This document shows positions 1-9,819 of a DNA stretch of 64,000 nt, piece after piece. A program made the translations under genes and the position numbers. How positions within the stretch are numbered: position 1 is the stretch's first letter; each line of letters starts with the position of its first letter. Where the stretch lies: the NCBI RefSeq assembly GCF_014696345.1, contig NZ_JACJPY010000007.1, positions 48,423-112,422 on the forward strand, in the 5' to 3' direction. This stretch comes from Pseudanabaena cinerea FACHB-1277 (lineage in GTDB: Bacteria > Cyanobacteriota > Cyanobacteriia > Pseudanabaenales > Pseudanabaenaceae). A model generated the notes under the pieces. It saw nothing but the letters and a program-made list of their open reading frames with translations. It ran no database searches and was not told where the DNA came from.

Positions 1-773
1 TTCAACAATTGTCGGACAATCTCGGTTTAAGTGTCGAAGAAGCCAGCGCCGCCTTTACTTTGCAATCCGATCCCATTTATCAACAAAATCTTAGGGATTT
101 TAGTGAATCATCGGCGACTTTGACGACTTTAAGCTCTAAATGGGGCGAAAATCATCCCAATGTGGTCAAGGAAGCGGCTAGACAAAAGAATGCTGGTAAA
201 GCGATTAGCGATCGCGCTAGTTTTTTATTAAAGCGCCCCTTGAGTTTACAAGATTTGGCAAGGATCAATTTAAATGCGATCGGGAGTGCGGGGAAAGAAG
301 GTCTATATCGAGATTTGGTGGCTGTGCAAGCAGAACAGAGTGGCATCGCTGGGCAAGCTGAGGAATTGGGTCGCCAAATTGAGAACTTTGACGATCGCCT
401 GCGGGACTTGACCCAAAAGCAATTGGAACTGGATCGTCTGCAACGGGATGCTCAGGTTGCCGAAGCGGTATTTGCCTCCTCCCTCGCCAAAATTGACCTG
501 AGCAAGTCGGATATTTTTACCGCCTATCCCTTAGCCCAATTAGTCTCGCCCCCCAGCTTGGCAGATGAACCCGCCTCGCCACAACCAAAACTGGTAATGG
601 CGGGAGCTTTTATCGGTTCGCTCTTGGTCAGTGCTGGCACATTTTTATTGTGGAAGCGTAAGTCAATGGCACAAAAACGTACACAGGAAGTGGAACTAGC
701 GGAGGTGACGGAATTACCCACTTTACGGGCTATTCCCAACAGCGATCGCAGTAAAACAGGACAATCGCGATGA
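1..773 (+). CDS. Exopolysaccharide biosynthesis / chain-length determinant (Wzz/GumC-like) protein, C-terminal part; 5' end outside window
   Basis: Coiled-coil rich ORF ending in a TM helix (LVMAGAFIGSLLVSAGTFLLW); followed by polymerase, glycosyltransferase and flippase genes with overlapping stops and starts. Confidence 0.7.
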   Translation, partial: QQLSDNLGLSVEEASAAFTLQSDPIYQQNLRDFSESSATLTTLSSKWGENHPNVVKEAARQKNAGKAISDRASFLLKRPLSLQDLARINLNAIGSAGKEGLYRDLVAVQAEQSGIAGQAEELGRQIENFDDRLRDLTQKQLELDRLQRDAQVAEAVFASSLAKIDLSKSDIFTAYPLAQLVSPPSLADEPASPQPKLVMAGAFIGSLLVSAGTFLLWKRKSMAQKRTQEVELAEVTELPTLRAIPNSDRSKTGQSR

Positions 774-2143
774 ATATATTCAAATTTTTGCAAACTCCTG
801 AACAGTTCAAGATCGAACCCGAAAATCTCGAAGAGAAATTGGTGTGGTATTCAATCGTCTGGACTTTTGGGATTTATTTTATCGGTGGGTTATATGTATT
901 AGGTGCAATTTTGCCTTGGCTCCTATTTGGCATATTGTGTTGGCGTTGGTGGCAGCAAGATTCAGATACTCCATTAAAAGATCGGATTAGGATTCCCATT
1001 GGCATTTGGATGTGGATTGGGGGCATGGTGTTTATGCAGGTGTCGCTGATCATGGGACATCTGGACTATTACCTAGAGATGGGACAGATTATTAAATCAT
1101 CCATTGGTTGGGCAAAGGGATGGGCAATCTTAGCGCTATTTCCGATGGCGGGATGCTTGCCAATTCGTCCCAAGCTGTTATATCGAGCAGCAGCTCTGGT
1201 TTGCACAATGGTGCTTTTGTTCTCTCCCATTTTCATTGCTGCTTACCATGCCAAATTACCCGCCAAACTATTTGTCTCTCCGTTGCAAGCGATCGGCGGG
1301 CCAGGTCCCGAATTTTTTGAATTCCGTCTCTATGAAATTGATCCAGGCGACAATACACCCCGTTGGCGACTATTTACACCTTGGGCTCCTGCACTCGGGT
1401 TTGTGGCAAATATTTATTTCTTTATGATTCTGCGTGAACCTTGCAAAAAATGGAAATACATGGGGATTGCAGGCTGCATCATGATGTGTCAAATTTCCAA
1501 ATCCCGATTAGCCCTACTCTGTTTGCCTGTGGTCTGGATTTTGGTAGAGGTATTGTCAAGGATTTCACGACCGATCGCGTTAATGATTGCGGGGTTTATC
1601 GCTAGCACGGGAGGGGTGACTTTACCAATATTAATGGATGGATTAGAAAGCTTTTCTGAACAATTTGCCGCCGCCCGTAAGGATTCCTCACGAGTACGCG
1701 CCGCCCTTGGCAGAATTGCGATCTACCGATGGCAAACCGAAGCGCCAATTTGGGGACATGGCATTGTCGAGAGTGGTCCGCACATGGTGGAGTATATGCC
1801 CATCGGTTCCCATCACACTTGGTATGGACTGCTATTTGTCAAAGGCATCGTGGGCTTCGCGGCTCTAGCAGTACCGATGCTCTATAGCTTGGGGGATTTG
1901 CTGATTAAATCTCAGCGCAATGATACCGCCAAACTCGGCTTAACCATGTTGTTGGTGATCTTTCTCTATACCTTTGGCGAAAATCTGGAAATTTTAGCCT
2001 ATCTATTTTGGCCGGGATTAATCGCGATCGGTATGGGATTTCTAGAACGTCCCAATGATGAGCAAATAGAAGCTAGCGAAGCTTTGCCATTAGAAACAAT
2101 TCCCAAAATTAGTAATAAAAATAGTGAGGAGATTCCCCAATGA
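770..2143 (+). CDS. O-antigen ligase/polymerase-like polytopic membrane protein (Wzy-like)
   Basis: Hydrophobic 457 aa ORF with many TM segments, 4-nt overlap with the preceding gene, in EPS cluster. Confidence 0.7.
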   Translation: MNIFKFLQTPEQFKIEPENLEEKLVWYSIVWTFGIYFIGGLYVLGAILPWLLFGILCWRWWQQDSDTPLKDRIRIPIGIWMWIGGMVFMQVSLIMGHLDYYLEMGQIIKSSIGWAKGWAILALFPMAGCLPIRPKLLYRAAALVCTMVLLFSPIFIAAYHAKLPAKLFVSPLQAIGGPGPEFFEFRLYEIDPGDNTPRWRLFTPWAPALGFVANIYFFMILREPCKKWKYMGIAGCIMMCQISKSRLALLCLPVVWILVEVLSRISRPIALMIAGFIASTGGVTLPILMDGLESFSEQFAAARKDSSRVRAALGRIAIYRWQTEAPIWGHGIVESGPHMVEYMPIGSHHTWYGLLFVKGIVGFAALAVPMLYSLGDLLIKSQRNDTAKLGLTMLLVIFLYTFGENLEILAYLFWPGLIAIGMGFLERPNDEQIEASEALPLETIPKISNKNSEEIPQ

Positions 2144-3153
2144 CATCATCAATAAATTCTCTAGAACGTAAACCCAAAATTGTGCATCTACTCAGCGATC
2201 GCAATGTGGGTGGCATCAAAAGCACCAGTGGCAGCCTGACTAATTCCCGACTCAAAGAAAAATTTGAGTTTCTCTTTCTCTCCGAAAGCGAAGCCCTCGG
2301 CAATCTATCGACAATTAAACCTGATGTGGTCATTTGGCATGATCCTTGTTCTTGGCGATCGCTATGGCGATTATTAAAACTTAGGTTCGCGACTAAGTTA
2401 CTCATCCATGAGCATCACTATGCTGAAAGCTTTGAACAGTGGAAAGTGCGATCGCCTTGGCGATTTCATTTGATGTTGCGGCTTGCCTATGGACTTGCCC
2501 ATAAGGTTGTCGCAATTTCCCAAGGACAGCGAAAATGGATGCGATCGCACCACCTTGTCAATTCACGGAAACTTAGCACCATTCAGCAATGTCGTACTTT
2601 AGATGAATTTCTAACCTTACCACTTAAATCTATCGATACACCTCTGATTTTCGGAGCCTATGGTCGATTTGATCAGCAAAAGGGATTTGACACCTTACTG
2701 AGAGCGATGCAAAAAGTCCAAAATTCTCAAATCCAATTGCTAGTCGGTGGCTATGGAGAGCAGGAAGACTTGTTAAAATCCTTAGCTGGTGATGATCCGC
2801 GTATTCATTTCCTAGGTTCAATCTCTGATGTTCCATCTTTTCTCGCAAAATGTGATGTGATCATCATTCCTTCTAATTGGGAACCTTGGGGAAATGTTTG
2901 TTTAGAATCTAAGGCCGCAGCCAAAGCCGTAATCGTCTCGAAAGTAGATGGATTAACGGAACAGGTAAATGATTGCGGCGTACTAGTTCCTGCGAATAAT
3001 CCTGAGGCTCTAGCCGCAGCGATCGATCAAGTCTGCATGAAGCCGCGATCGCAACTGGAAGCATGGGGCTTACAAGGTCGCATGGATGTGCAGAATGCTT
3101 GGGAAGAATATATGACGGCATGGGAGGCGCAGCTATCAGATTTATGCAACTAA
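2140..3153 (+). CDS. Glycosyltransferase family 4-like
   Basis: GT4-like C-terminal region (GAYGRFDQQKGFDTLLRAM...PSNWEPWGNVCLESKAAAKAVIVSKVDGLTEQV). Confidence 0.85.
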   Translation: MTSSINSLERKPKIVHLLSDRNVGGIKSTSGSLTNSRLKEKFEFLFLSESEALGNLSTIKPDVVIWHDPCSWRSLWRLLKLRFATKLLIHEHHYAESFEQWKVRSPWRFHLMLRLAYGLAHKVVAISQGQRKWMRSHHLVNSRKLSTIQQCRTLDEFLTLPLKSIDTPLIFGAYGRFDQQKGFDTLLRAMQKVQNSQIQLLVGGYGEQEDLLKSLAGDDPRIHFLGSISDVPSFLAKCDVIIIPSNWEPWGNVCLESKAAAKAVIVSKVDGLTEQVNDCGVLVPANNPEALAAAIDQVCMKPRSQLEAWGLQGRMDVQNAWEEYMTAWEAQLSDLCN

Positions 3154-4433
3154 TAATTCAATTAATCCAGTCAGTAATTGGCTTCATTCAGAAAAAACTG
3201 GCAAATCGCTTTGCCCGTAATATCGGCTGGTTAGGCTTATCAGAAATTCTCATTCGCATCTCGCGCTTGGCTGCCACGGTGGTTTTAGCGCGATGGCTAT
3301 CGGAATATGACTATGGTTTAGCGGCGCTAGTACTAACGACTAATGAATTTGTGAATGTATTCACGCGCAATGGCATTTTCGATAAGCTGATCCAAGCCAA
3401 AGAAGAGGATATTGAAGAACTATCCCAAACTGCCTATTACATTAATTGGTTTATTTGCGGTGGCTTATTTCTAATTCAATGTCTGGTTGCTTTGCCGATG
3501 TCATGGATTTATAAAGACAGCCAAGTAATCCTGCCGATCTGTGCGATGGGCTTGGTTTATTTAATGTTACCGATGGGACTGATCCAAGCAGCGCGATCGC
3601 AGCGTGAAAACCGCCTCCATGTATCGGCTTTAGCCAATGCGCTCCAGATTTCCACCGACAATATTTTGACGATGATTCTGGCTTGGCAAGGCTTCGGAAT
3701 GTGGGCGATCGTCTTGCCGAAAGTAATCGTTGCCCCGATTTGGGTAATTGTGCATCGCTCCAATAATCCTTGGCGATCGACCAAATCCTTTACGCTCCAT
3801 CGTTGGCAAGAGATTATCCATTTTGGGCGCAGTATTCTTGGTATCCAAATGCTGGCTACCCTCCGCAATAATCTCGATTATTTAATTGCAGGGCATTTCT
3901 TAGGAATTAAAGCCCTTGGTTTATATTATTTCGCCTTCAATGCAGGACTAGGGATTAGCCTTAGTTTCATTACCGCAGTTGATGCTGCGCTCTATCCGCA
4001 CCTATGCGAAGCCAGAAGTGACCCTGCTCAATTTCGCGATCGCTATCTCCAGAGCTTCCAATCCATCACCAAAGTAATTATTCCCATTGTCTTAGCACAG
4101 GTATTACTTGCCCCGATTTATGTTCCTTTAGTATTTGGACAGAAATGGATTCCAGCAATTCCCATATTGATTCTCATTTGTCTATCGGCAATCCCACGTC
4201 CCTATGCCAATGCCGCATCTAAAGCACTTTGGGCGATGGACAAACCAAGTTGGGATTTAATTTGGAATGTGTTATTTACAATCATTTTTGCGATCGCTAT
4301 TTGCATAGGTACAATCTGGCAAATTACAGGTGTCGCGGCGGCGGTGATGCTTATTCATTGGGGGGCAATTCCCATATTTGTATCATGGGTAAAGAAATAC
4401 ATCACTCAACCTAATTTAGAGGAACAATCCTGA
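3144..4433 (+). CDS. Polysaccharide flippase (MOP/Wzx family)
   Basis: Multi-TM ORF (ARNIGWLGLSEILIRISRLAATVVLARWLSEYDYGLAALV); the ATG at 3144 is preferred over 3063, which would overlap the upstream CDS by 91 nt. Confidence 0.8.
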   Translation: MQLIIQLIQSVIGFIQKKLANRFARNIGWLGLSEILIRISRLAATVVLARWLSEYDYGLAALVLTTNEFVNVFTRNGIFDKLIQAKEEDIEELSQTAYYINWFICGGLFLIQCLVALPMSWIYKDSQVILPICAMGLVYLMLPMGLIQAARSQRENRLHVSALANALQISTDNILTMILAWQGFGMWAIVLPKVIVAPIWVIVHRSNNPWRSTKSFTLHRWQEIIHFGRSILGIQMLATLRNNLDYLIAGHFLGIKALGLYYFAFNAGLGISLSFITAVDAALYPHLCEARSDPAQFRDRYLQSFQSITKVIIPIVLAQVLLAPIYVPLVFGQKWIPAIPILILICLSAIPRPYANAASKALWAMDKPSWDLIWNVLFTIIFAIAICIGTIWQITGVAAAVMLIHWGAIPIFVSWVKKYITQPNLEEQS

Positions 4434-4456
4434 GTTATATATCCGAATATTTATAG

Positions 4457-4491
4457 CGGTTTTCACCTTGGTACGGACAAGGTGAAAACCG
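4457..4491. terminator. Perfect 14-bp hairpin downstream of the flippase gene
   Basis: cggttttcaccttg-gtacgga-caaggtgaaaaccg. Confidence 0.6.
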
Positions 4492-4624
4492 AAGATAGAA
4501 AATATAGATTTACAGAATGTTCAAGCAACTTGCAAAAACATAGTTTTCAAAACCTAGCCTTATAGTCAAACATAGTCTTAAATATAGTCAAACAAGTCAA
4601 ACATCATCTTAGTTTATCGCAACC

Positions 4625-5950
4625 ATGACTAAAAGGTTTTTCTCGGCATTCTGTCTGGCTATGTTGACGGTCATAACCACAGTTTGGATTGTGGCTTGTC
4701 AACCTAGCACTACAGTCAATGAAGCTCCTAGTACAGGCGCGAATAGTCCCAGCACAAGCAACAATGCCGCAAGTGGTGGCGCAAAGGATACTCTGCGCCT
4801 AGGAGCATTGTTACCTGCAACGGGGGATCTTTCTTCCATTGGTGCGCCGATGGGCAAATCCATTGATTTTTTAGTGGAAACCGTCAACAAATGCGGTGGC
4901 GTATTGGGTAAGCCCATCACTTTTATCAAAGAAGACGATCGCACCGATCCGCCCGCAGGTGCTGAAGCAATGACTAAGTTAGTCAAGGTCGATAATGTGG
5001 GGGCTGTGATTGGCTCCTTTGCCAGTAGCGTATCCACCGCCGCCCTCGCGATCGCCGTCCCTAACAAGGTAGTGATGATTTCCCCAGGTAGTACTAGCCC
5101 CGTCTTTACCGAAAGGGCAAAAAAAGGCGAATTTAACGGCTACTGGTATCGCACTGCCCCCCCTGACACTTACCAAGCCACAGCCCTAGCCAACTTAGCT
5201 TACAAAAAAGGAGCGAGAAAGGTTGCCACCCTTGTGATCAACAATGATTATGGCGTGGGCTTCGAGAAAGCTTTTGTGGAATCCTTTGAAAAACTAGGCG
5301 GCACAATCACCAATAAAAACCGCCCCACCCGTTACGATCCTAAGGCAACCACCTTTGATGCAGAGGCAAAGAGTGCCTTTGGCGGCAAACCTGATGCAGT
5401 AGCGGCGATTCTCTATCCTGACTCTGGCGGTGCGGTGATCAAAACTGCCTTTGAACAGGGGCTAACCCAAGGCGTACAGATTTTATTGACCGATGGTGTC
5501 AAAACCGAAGAATTTCCTAAGCTCATTGGCAATACTCCCGATGGCAAATTGATCTTGGCAGGGGCGATCGGTACTGTCCCTGGTGCAAGTGGCAAGTCCC
5601 TCGATACTTTTACCAAGAGCTTTAAGGAAAAAACAGGACAGGAGCTAGGGGCTTTTGTACCGCACTCCTACGATGCTGCCGCCTTAGTGGCGATCGCTGC
5701 TGAAGCCGCCAAGGATGGCACTGGTGAAGCAATCAAAGGCAAAATTCGGGAAATCGCCAATGCCCCTGGGCAAGAAGTCAGTGATGTGTGCGAAGCCCTA
5801 AAACTGGTAAAAGATGGCAAAGACATCAACTATCAGGGAGCGAGTGGTGATGTTGATCTTGACGAACTCGGTGATGTCAAGGGCAACTATGACGTATGGC
5901 AAGTGCAGCCCGATGGCAAAATCACGGTTATCGATCAAGTCTCTTCGTAA
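4625..5950 (+). CDS. ABC transporter substrate-binding protein (branched-chain amino acid type, lipoprotein)
   Basis: Lipobox-like VACQ; LRLGALLPATGDLSSIGAPMGKSIDFLVETVN; periplasmic-binding fold motifs. Confidence 0.88.
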   Translation: MTKRFFSAFCLAMLTVITTVWIVACQPSTTVNEAPSTGANSPSTSNNAASGGAKDTLRLGALLPATGDLSSIGAPMGKSIDFLVETVNKCGGVLGKPITFIKEDDRTDPPAGAEAMTKLVKVDNVGAVIGSFASSVSTAALAIAVPNKVVMISPGSTSPVFTERAKKGEFNGYWYRTAPPDTYQATALANLAYKKGARKVATLVINNDYGVGFEKAFVESFEKLGGTITNKNRPTRYDPKATTFDAEAKSAFGGKPDAVAAILYPDSGGAVIKTAFEQGLTQGVQILLTDGVKTEEFPKLIGNTPDGKLILAGAIGTVPGASGKSLDTFTKSFKEKTGQELGAFVPHSYDAAALVAIAAEAAKDGTGEAIKGKIREIANAPGQEVSDVCEALKLVKDGKDINYQGASGDVDLDELGDVKGNYDVWQVQPDGKITVIDQVSS

Positions 5951-5952
5951 TG

Positions 5953-5987
5953 ATATTTTGAAGCGGGCAAAGCCCGCTTCAAAATAT
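5953..5987. terminator. Perfect 16-bp hairpin with 3-nt loop
   Basis: atattttgaagcgggc-aaa-gcccgcttcaaaatat, 3 nt after the substrate-binding protein stop. Confidence 0.75.
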
Positions 5988-6035
5988 ATGTGCCTCTGAA
6001 AAACAGCAAGAAAAATTCATTAAAGCAATAAATAT

Positions 6036-6428
6036 ATGACAGTCGAACTCAAAGCTGCGGCCCCCCAAGAAGTTTCCATCTATATGCCCTACTACCGCGA
6101 GCCAAATAGACGGCAGGCTCTCCCCTACGCAATTTCCCTATACAAGCAAGGCGAAATTGCAGGGGAGCGCAAGATTGAAGGCAGTCCTGCTGTTTCCTTT
6201 GTGTCCGTGTGGCGCGTGGCAAACTTGCCATCTGACCTAGTGCTATGCCGAGTCACCTTTGATGGCGATGCAGATATGAGCTACGAGATCACCCTCGAAA
6301 ACTCAGAATTTGTCGGCTACCTCATTGAGGTTGTCGGCAGTATTCGTGACAAGGGCTATGTTGACTTCCCGCAGTCTTTCTATAGCAAGCTATTTCGCCT
6401 GAAGTTAAGTAGTGCTGACGGCAATTAA
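6036..6428 (+). CDS. Hypothetical protein (130 aa)
   Basis: ORF with plausible composition; no family recognised. Confidence 0.6.
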   Translation: MTVELKAAAPQEVSIYMPYYREPNRRQALPYAISLYKQGEIAGERKIEGSPAVSFVSVWRVANLPSDLVLCRVTFDGDADMSYEITLENSEFVGYLIEVVGSIRDKGYVDFPQSFYSKLFRLKLSSADGN

Positions 6429-6698
6429 AAAACTTGACCGCAACCTTAAAAATTATGTAATGCCACTATGAGTTCAAAATAGACTCAAAATGAGTTCAAA
6501 AAGTTGACGATTCATGTATAATCCTATGCTCAAATCTTGCCAAAAGAATTAAAGTCAGTTAAAGTCCTTTTGCAACTTTTGGTCAGACAAACCTCACAAC
6601 AGAGAACTCAAAGCCAAAGCTATTTACAAAAATCAACACTGAAATTAATTTCTAAACCAGCCAACGTCAATAACAGTCAAATTTAAGGGGACTCCATT

Positions 6699-6965
6699 GT
6701 GACATATGCCGCCCAACGCCTTGAAAGTCTAGAACGTCCAACCGAAGCGATCGCCAAAAAACTGATCGATCCGACGATTCTGAGAGCCGCTAAACAAATT
6801 TACCGCTACTACGCAGATTCCTATGCTGCCCAATTACCAAGACCGATGGGCGTTGTGATCAATCGGCAGGACATGAGCGGTAAGTTGATTTACTCGCAAC
6901 TGCTACTGCTGCCCCAAGAAAGTTTCGTGCCAATAGACATAATTGAAGTATCTGATTATCATTAG
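6699..6965 (+). CDS. Hypothetical protein (88 aa)
   Basis: ORF after an AT-rich gap; sensible composition. Confidence 0.55.
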   Translation: MTYAAQRLESLERPTEAIAKKLIDPTILRAAKQIYRYYADSYAAQLPRPMGVVINRQDMSGKLIYSQLLLLPQESFVPIDIIEVSDYH

Positions 6966-7084
6966 GATCGTCATTGAAGTTTAATGTTAAAGTTTACTAT
7001 TGCAACTGTAGACCAATTAATTGATTTCAAATAACTAAATGTTAGTCTGTTTGATAATGGCAAGCTTAGTTTACTAAACTAAGT

Positions 7085-7127
7085 TTCATGCGAGGCTTCA
7101 TATGAGGCTTCATGTGGGGCTTCATGT
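7085..7127 (+). repeat. Short tandem repeat, 12-bp unit (ttcatnngaggc), about 3.5 copies
   Basis: ttcatgcgaggc ttcatatgaggc ttcatgtggggc ttcatgt. Confidence 0.8.
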
Positions 7128-7180
7128 AAAAAGCTTGTTTTTAGCGGTAAACACACATATTAATCACACAATAATCAGCC

Positions 7181-7663
7181 ATGACTTACGCAACCCCTTT
7201 AACCGAAACCTCCATAGCAGTCACAACCGCAACAACTTCGACAACTTCGATCCGTTTCCAGAAAGAATTGAAGGAAACCAAAAACTTTGGAGATGCTCTG
7301 GTAGCGGTTTTTGCGGAGCTTGTACAACTGAAGATTGTCACATGGGTCGCAGCTAACGGAGAGACTGAGGCTAAGCCAGGTAATCGTTTAAAAACCACAA
7401 TCAACTTGATCGATGGTGACATCGAAAACGAGATTGGTTCTAGATTCCTGACAGATGCTGAATATCTCAGCTTGCGCGAATTTCATGAATCACAGGTTGC
7501 CAAAGGCTCAGAAACGATCGCCAACAACCTCAAAACTCTAGTTGGTATCGGCGAAAAGGTTACAGCCATGCTCACTGGCGAATCTGCCCCTGAGAAGGAA
7601 GAAGATTTAGACTTTGGCAATGCCTCCATTCCTTTTTATAGCACTTCAGGGACTGGTCGTTAG
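7181..7663 (+). CDS. Hypothetical protein (160 aa)
   Basis: ORF with Thr/Ser-rich start; no family recognised. Confidence 0.6.
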   Translation: MTYATPLTETSIAVTTATTSTTSIRFQKELKETKNFGDALVAVFAELVQLKIVTWVAANGETEAKPGNRLKTTINLIDGDIENEIGSRFLTDAEYLSLREFHESQVAKGSETIANNLKTLVGIGEKVTAMLTGESAPEKEEDLDFGNASIPFYSTSGTGR

Positions 7664-7766
7664 GTTCAATTAAAGGCAAGAATCCCGCAATACAGGGGGG
7701 GCGATGTTTGCATAGTCTTGATACTTTGCAAACATATTTACCAAACTAAGAGGTCGATTGATCCAC

Positions 7767-7832
7767 CCTACCTCCCTTACGAAAGAGGGGAAATATTAAA
7801 AAATCCCCCTCTTTTAAGGGGGGGCAGGGGGG
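7767..7832. repeat. G/C-run dispersed intergenic repeat (cyanobacterial ccccct...aggggggcagggggg type)
   Basis: ccctacctcccttacgaaagaggggaaat...aaatccccctcttttaagggggggcagggggg. Confidence 0.6.
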
Positions 7833-7926
7833 CAAGACTTGTCAAACTGCCTCTTAGAGACAGATTTAGGCAACAACTTGACCGCATTGCATCAAGAAAC
7901 CATGGCAAGAAAGGAGTGTAAGTGAG

Positions 7927-8724
7927 ATGGCATTGAAAAAAGGAAAAACCCAAGAATTGCCCCAAACCACTAGTTCAGATGATCTTCAGGATAATCAGAG
8001 TGGCAGTCTTCGTGGGTTTCGGGAAACCCTTAAGGATGTTTTAGAAGATATTACGACTCTGGAAGTCAATACTATTGTCGTTAGTAATATTTCGACTGAT
8101 AAGTTTGATGCAAGGAAATTTTATGAAGATATTCTCAACAGCATTACTTACAAAATAGAAGATGTTTTGCAAGACAGGTACATTGAGCTATCTCAGAAGG
8201 CAGAGGCTCTTAGAAAAAAAGGTGCAGCTATTTCCTCCGAAGAACATAGCAGTTACAACAGCGAAGTTAGCGACTATGAAAAATTAAAGTCAAAGTTTGA
8301 CAAATATAAGCAGGACACTTTAGCTATTTCTCAAGCTCGGTTTGAGCAGGAACAAAAATACTATAAAGATGTGCAGCAGCAATTTAGCAAGTTAGACTTT
8401 AGTAAAAATATTAATCAAACTAGCAATCGCCTTGATCCTGATGCAGCCACCACTCGCTTTTTACGGAAGTTATGGGAGGCTGAACAAACTATTATTCACA
8501 ACGATCGCATTTATGCCCAGACTAGGTTTCAGCTTGATGGCGACCTAAGCAATCGCTTTATTGGAGATCTATTTGGGTTTGACAATTCCAAGCTTACCTC
8601 TGAAAAAGCACAATTAATTTTAAAGATCCATAATCAAGCTGTAGAAAATGCTGAATCACAATGGTCAAAGCTCATTAATACTGTTGTCGATCTAGTCACA
8701 AAATTGATTCCCTATCGTAAGTAA
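7927..8724 (+). CDS. Hypothetical coiled-coil protein
   Basis: 265 aa ORF with extended helical charged central region. Confidence 0.7.
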   Translation: MALKKGKTQELPQTTSSDDLQDNQSGSLRGFRETLKDVLEDITTLEVNTIVVSNISTDKFDARKFYEDILNSITYKIEDVLQDRYIELSQKAEALRKKGAAISSEEHSSYNSEVSDYEKLKSKFDKYKQDTLAISQARFEQEQKYYKDVQQQFSKLDFSKNINQTSNRLDPDAATTRFLRKLWEAEQTIIHNDRIYAQTRFQLDGDLSNRFIGDLFGFDNSKLTSEKAQLILKIHNQAVENAESQWSKLINTVVDLVTKLIPYRK

Positions 8725-8748
8725 TCGCAATTAATTGCAAAGAAATGT

Positions 8749-9819
8749 ATGGCGATCGCATCAAGTTGGTTGACTATTGATGATGATGAATTGAAGTTGC
8801 AATTAAGCTTAGATGTTTTAATGCAGGTTGAAGCGGATATGGCTGAATTTGCTAGTCGAGATCGCACAGCAATTATTTATAAATTAGACAGTGAGCTACT
8901 ATTACCAGTTCTCGCTTCTGGATTTGGCATATCGAAGGCATTCAATGCTAAGGGGGCGATCGCCGTTTGGACCTATTACGATCAAATCTCTACTACAGTA
9001 CCAATTGTTAGGACTCTGCTAACCCTTGATGGCGATCTTAGTCAAAAGGTGAATCAACAATTTTTACAGAGTCCGATCGCAGAGAGAATTATCTCGGTTC
9101 ATAGCTTTTTGATCGGTCAAATATCACAGCAGATCGTCACAGTAATTACTGAGTATATTTACTTGCGATTGCAGCCATATGTTATAGGCTTTAGTACTTA
9201 CGTGGCTACGCGCCTGTATTTCTGCGATCCTATTCGTGCCATTATCGCCAAACTAGCCGATAGTTTGAGTATGCCAAATGAATTACAGACGGCATTACAG
9301 ACGGCAACTAATCATTTTACGGACTGCAATATTTTGGCAGTTTCTTTGACAGCAATAGCCCTATTGATTTGGTGGTTAGTTAGCAAATCGCCCTTAGCAT
9401 TTTTGCGGCAGTCTTTCCAATCGCCGAACTCCAAAGAAGGACAGATTTCTTCTATGGGGCAGTCATTTATTAAGTCCTTAAATCAGCTATGCTTTCGGAT
9501 ATTTAACAAGTCCTTAAATCAGTTGGGTGCGGATTTTTTAAAATTATTAGATAGCCGTTGGGCAAAAATCTTGGCGATCGCTTTACTCCTAGTTTTGGGC
9601 ATGAGTTGGCTATTAGAGTCACAAGGGATGCTGCTAAGTACGCAACAACGGACATCAGTCCATAAACTCGCAAGCTCTTTGGAGCCATTTTTACCATTGG
9701 CGATCATCAGTGTCAGGCAGAAAATTATATCTTGGTTGGGTAATATTTTCTTTGGTAATCCCTTGTCTTCTAAATTATTTATCAAATTATTTTTTGGGCG
9801 GTTTCTAACCATGAGATGA
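8749..9819 (+). CDS. Hypothetical membrane protein
   Basis: 356 aa ORF with several TM-like segments (ILAVSLTAIALLIWWLV; ILAIALLLVLGMSWLL). Confidence 0.65.
   Translation: MAIASSWLTIDDDELKLQLSLDVLMQVEADMAEFASRDRTAIIYKLDSELLLPVLASGFGISKAFNAKGAIAVWTYYDQISTTVPIVRTLLTLDGDLSQKVNQQFLQSPIAERIISVHSFLIGQISQQIVTVITEYIYLRLQPYVIGFSTYVATRLYFCDPIRAIIAKLADSLSMPNELQTALQTATNHFTDCNILAVSLTAIALLIWWLVSKSPLAFLRQSFQSPNSKEGQISSMGQSFIKSLNQLCFRIFNKSLNQLGADFLKLLDSRWAKILAIALLLVLGMSWLLESQGMLLSTQQRTSVHKLASSLEPFLPLAIISVRQKIISWLGNIFFGNPLSSKLFIKLFFGRFLTMR

Noticed and set aside
3063-3143. N-terminal extension of the flippase ORF
   Set aside because: Overlaps the glycosyltransferase by 91 nt; the internal ATG at 3144 gives a normal short overlap and flippase-like start.
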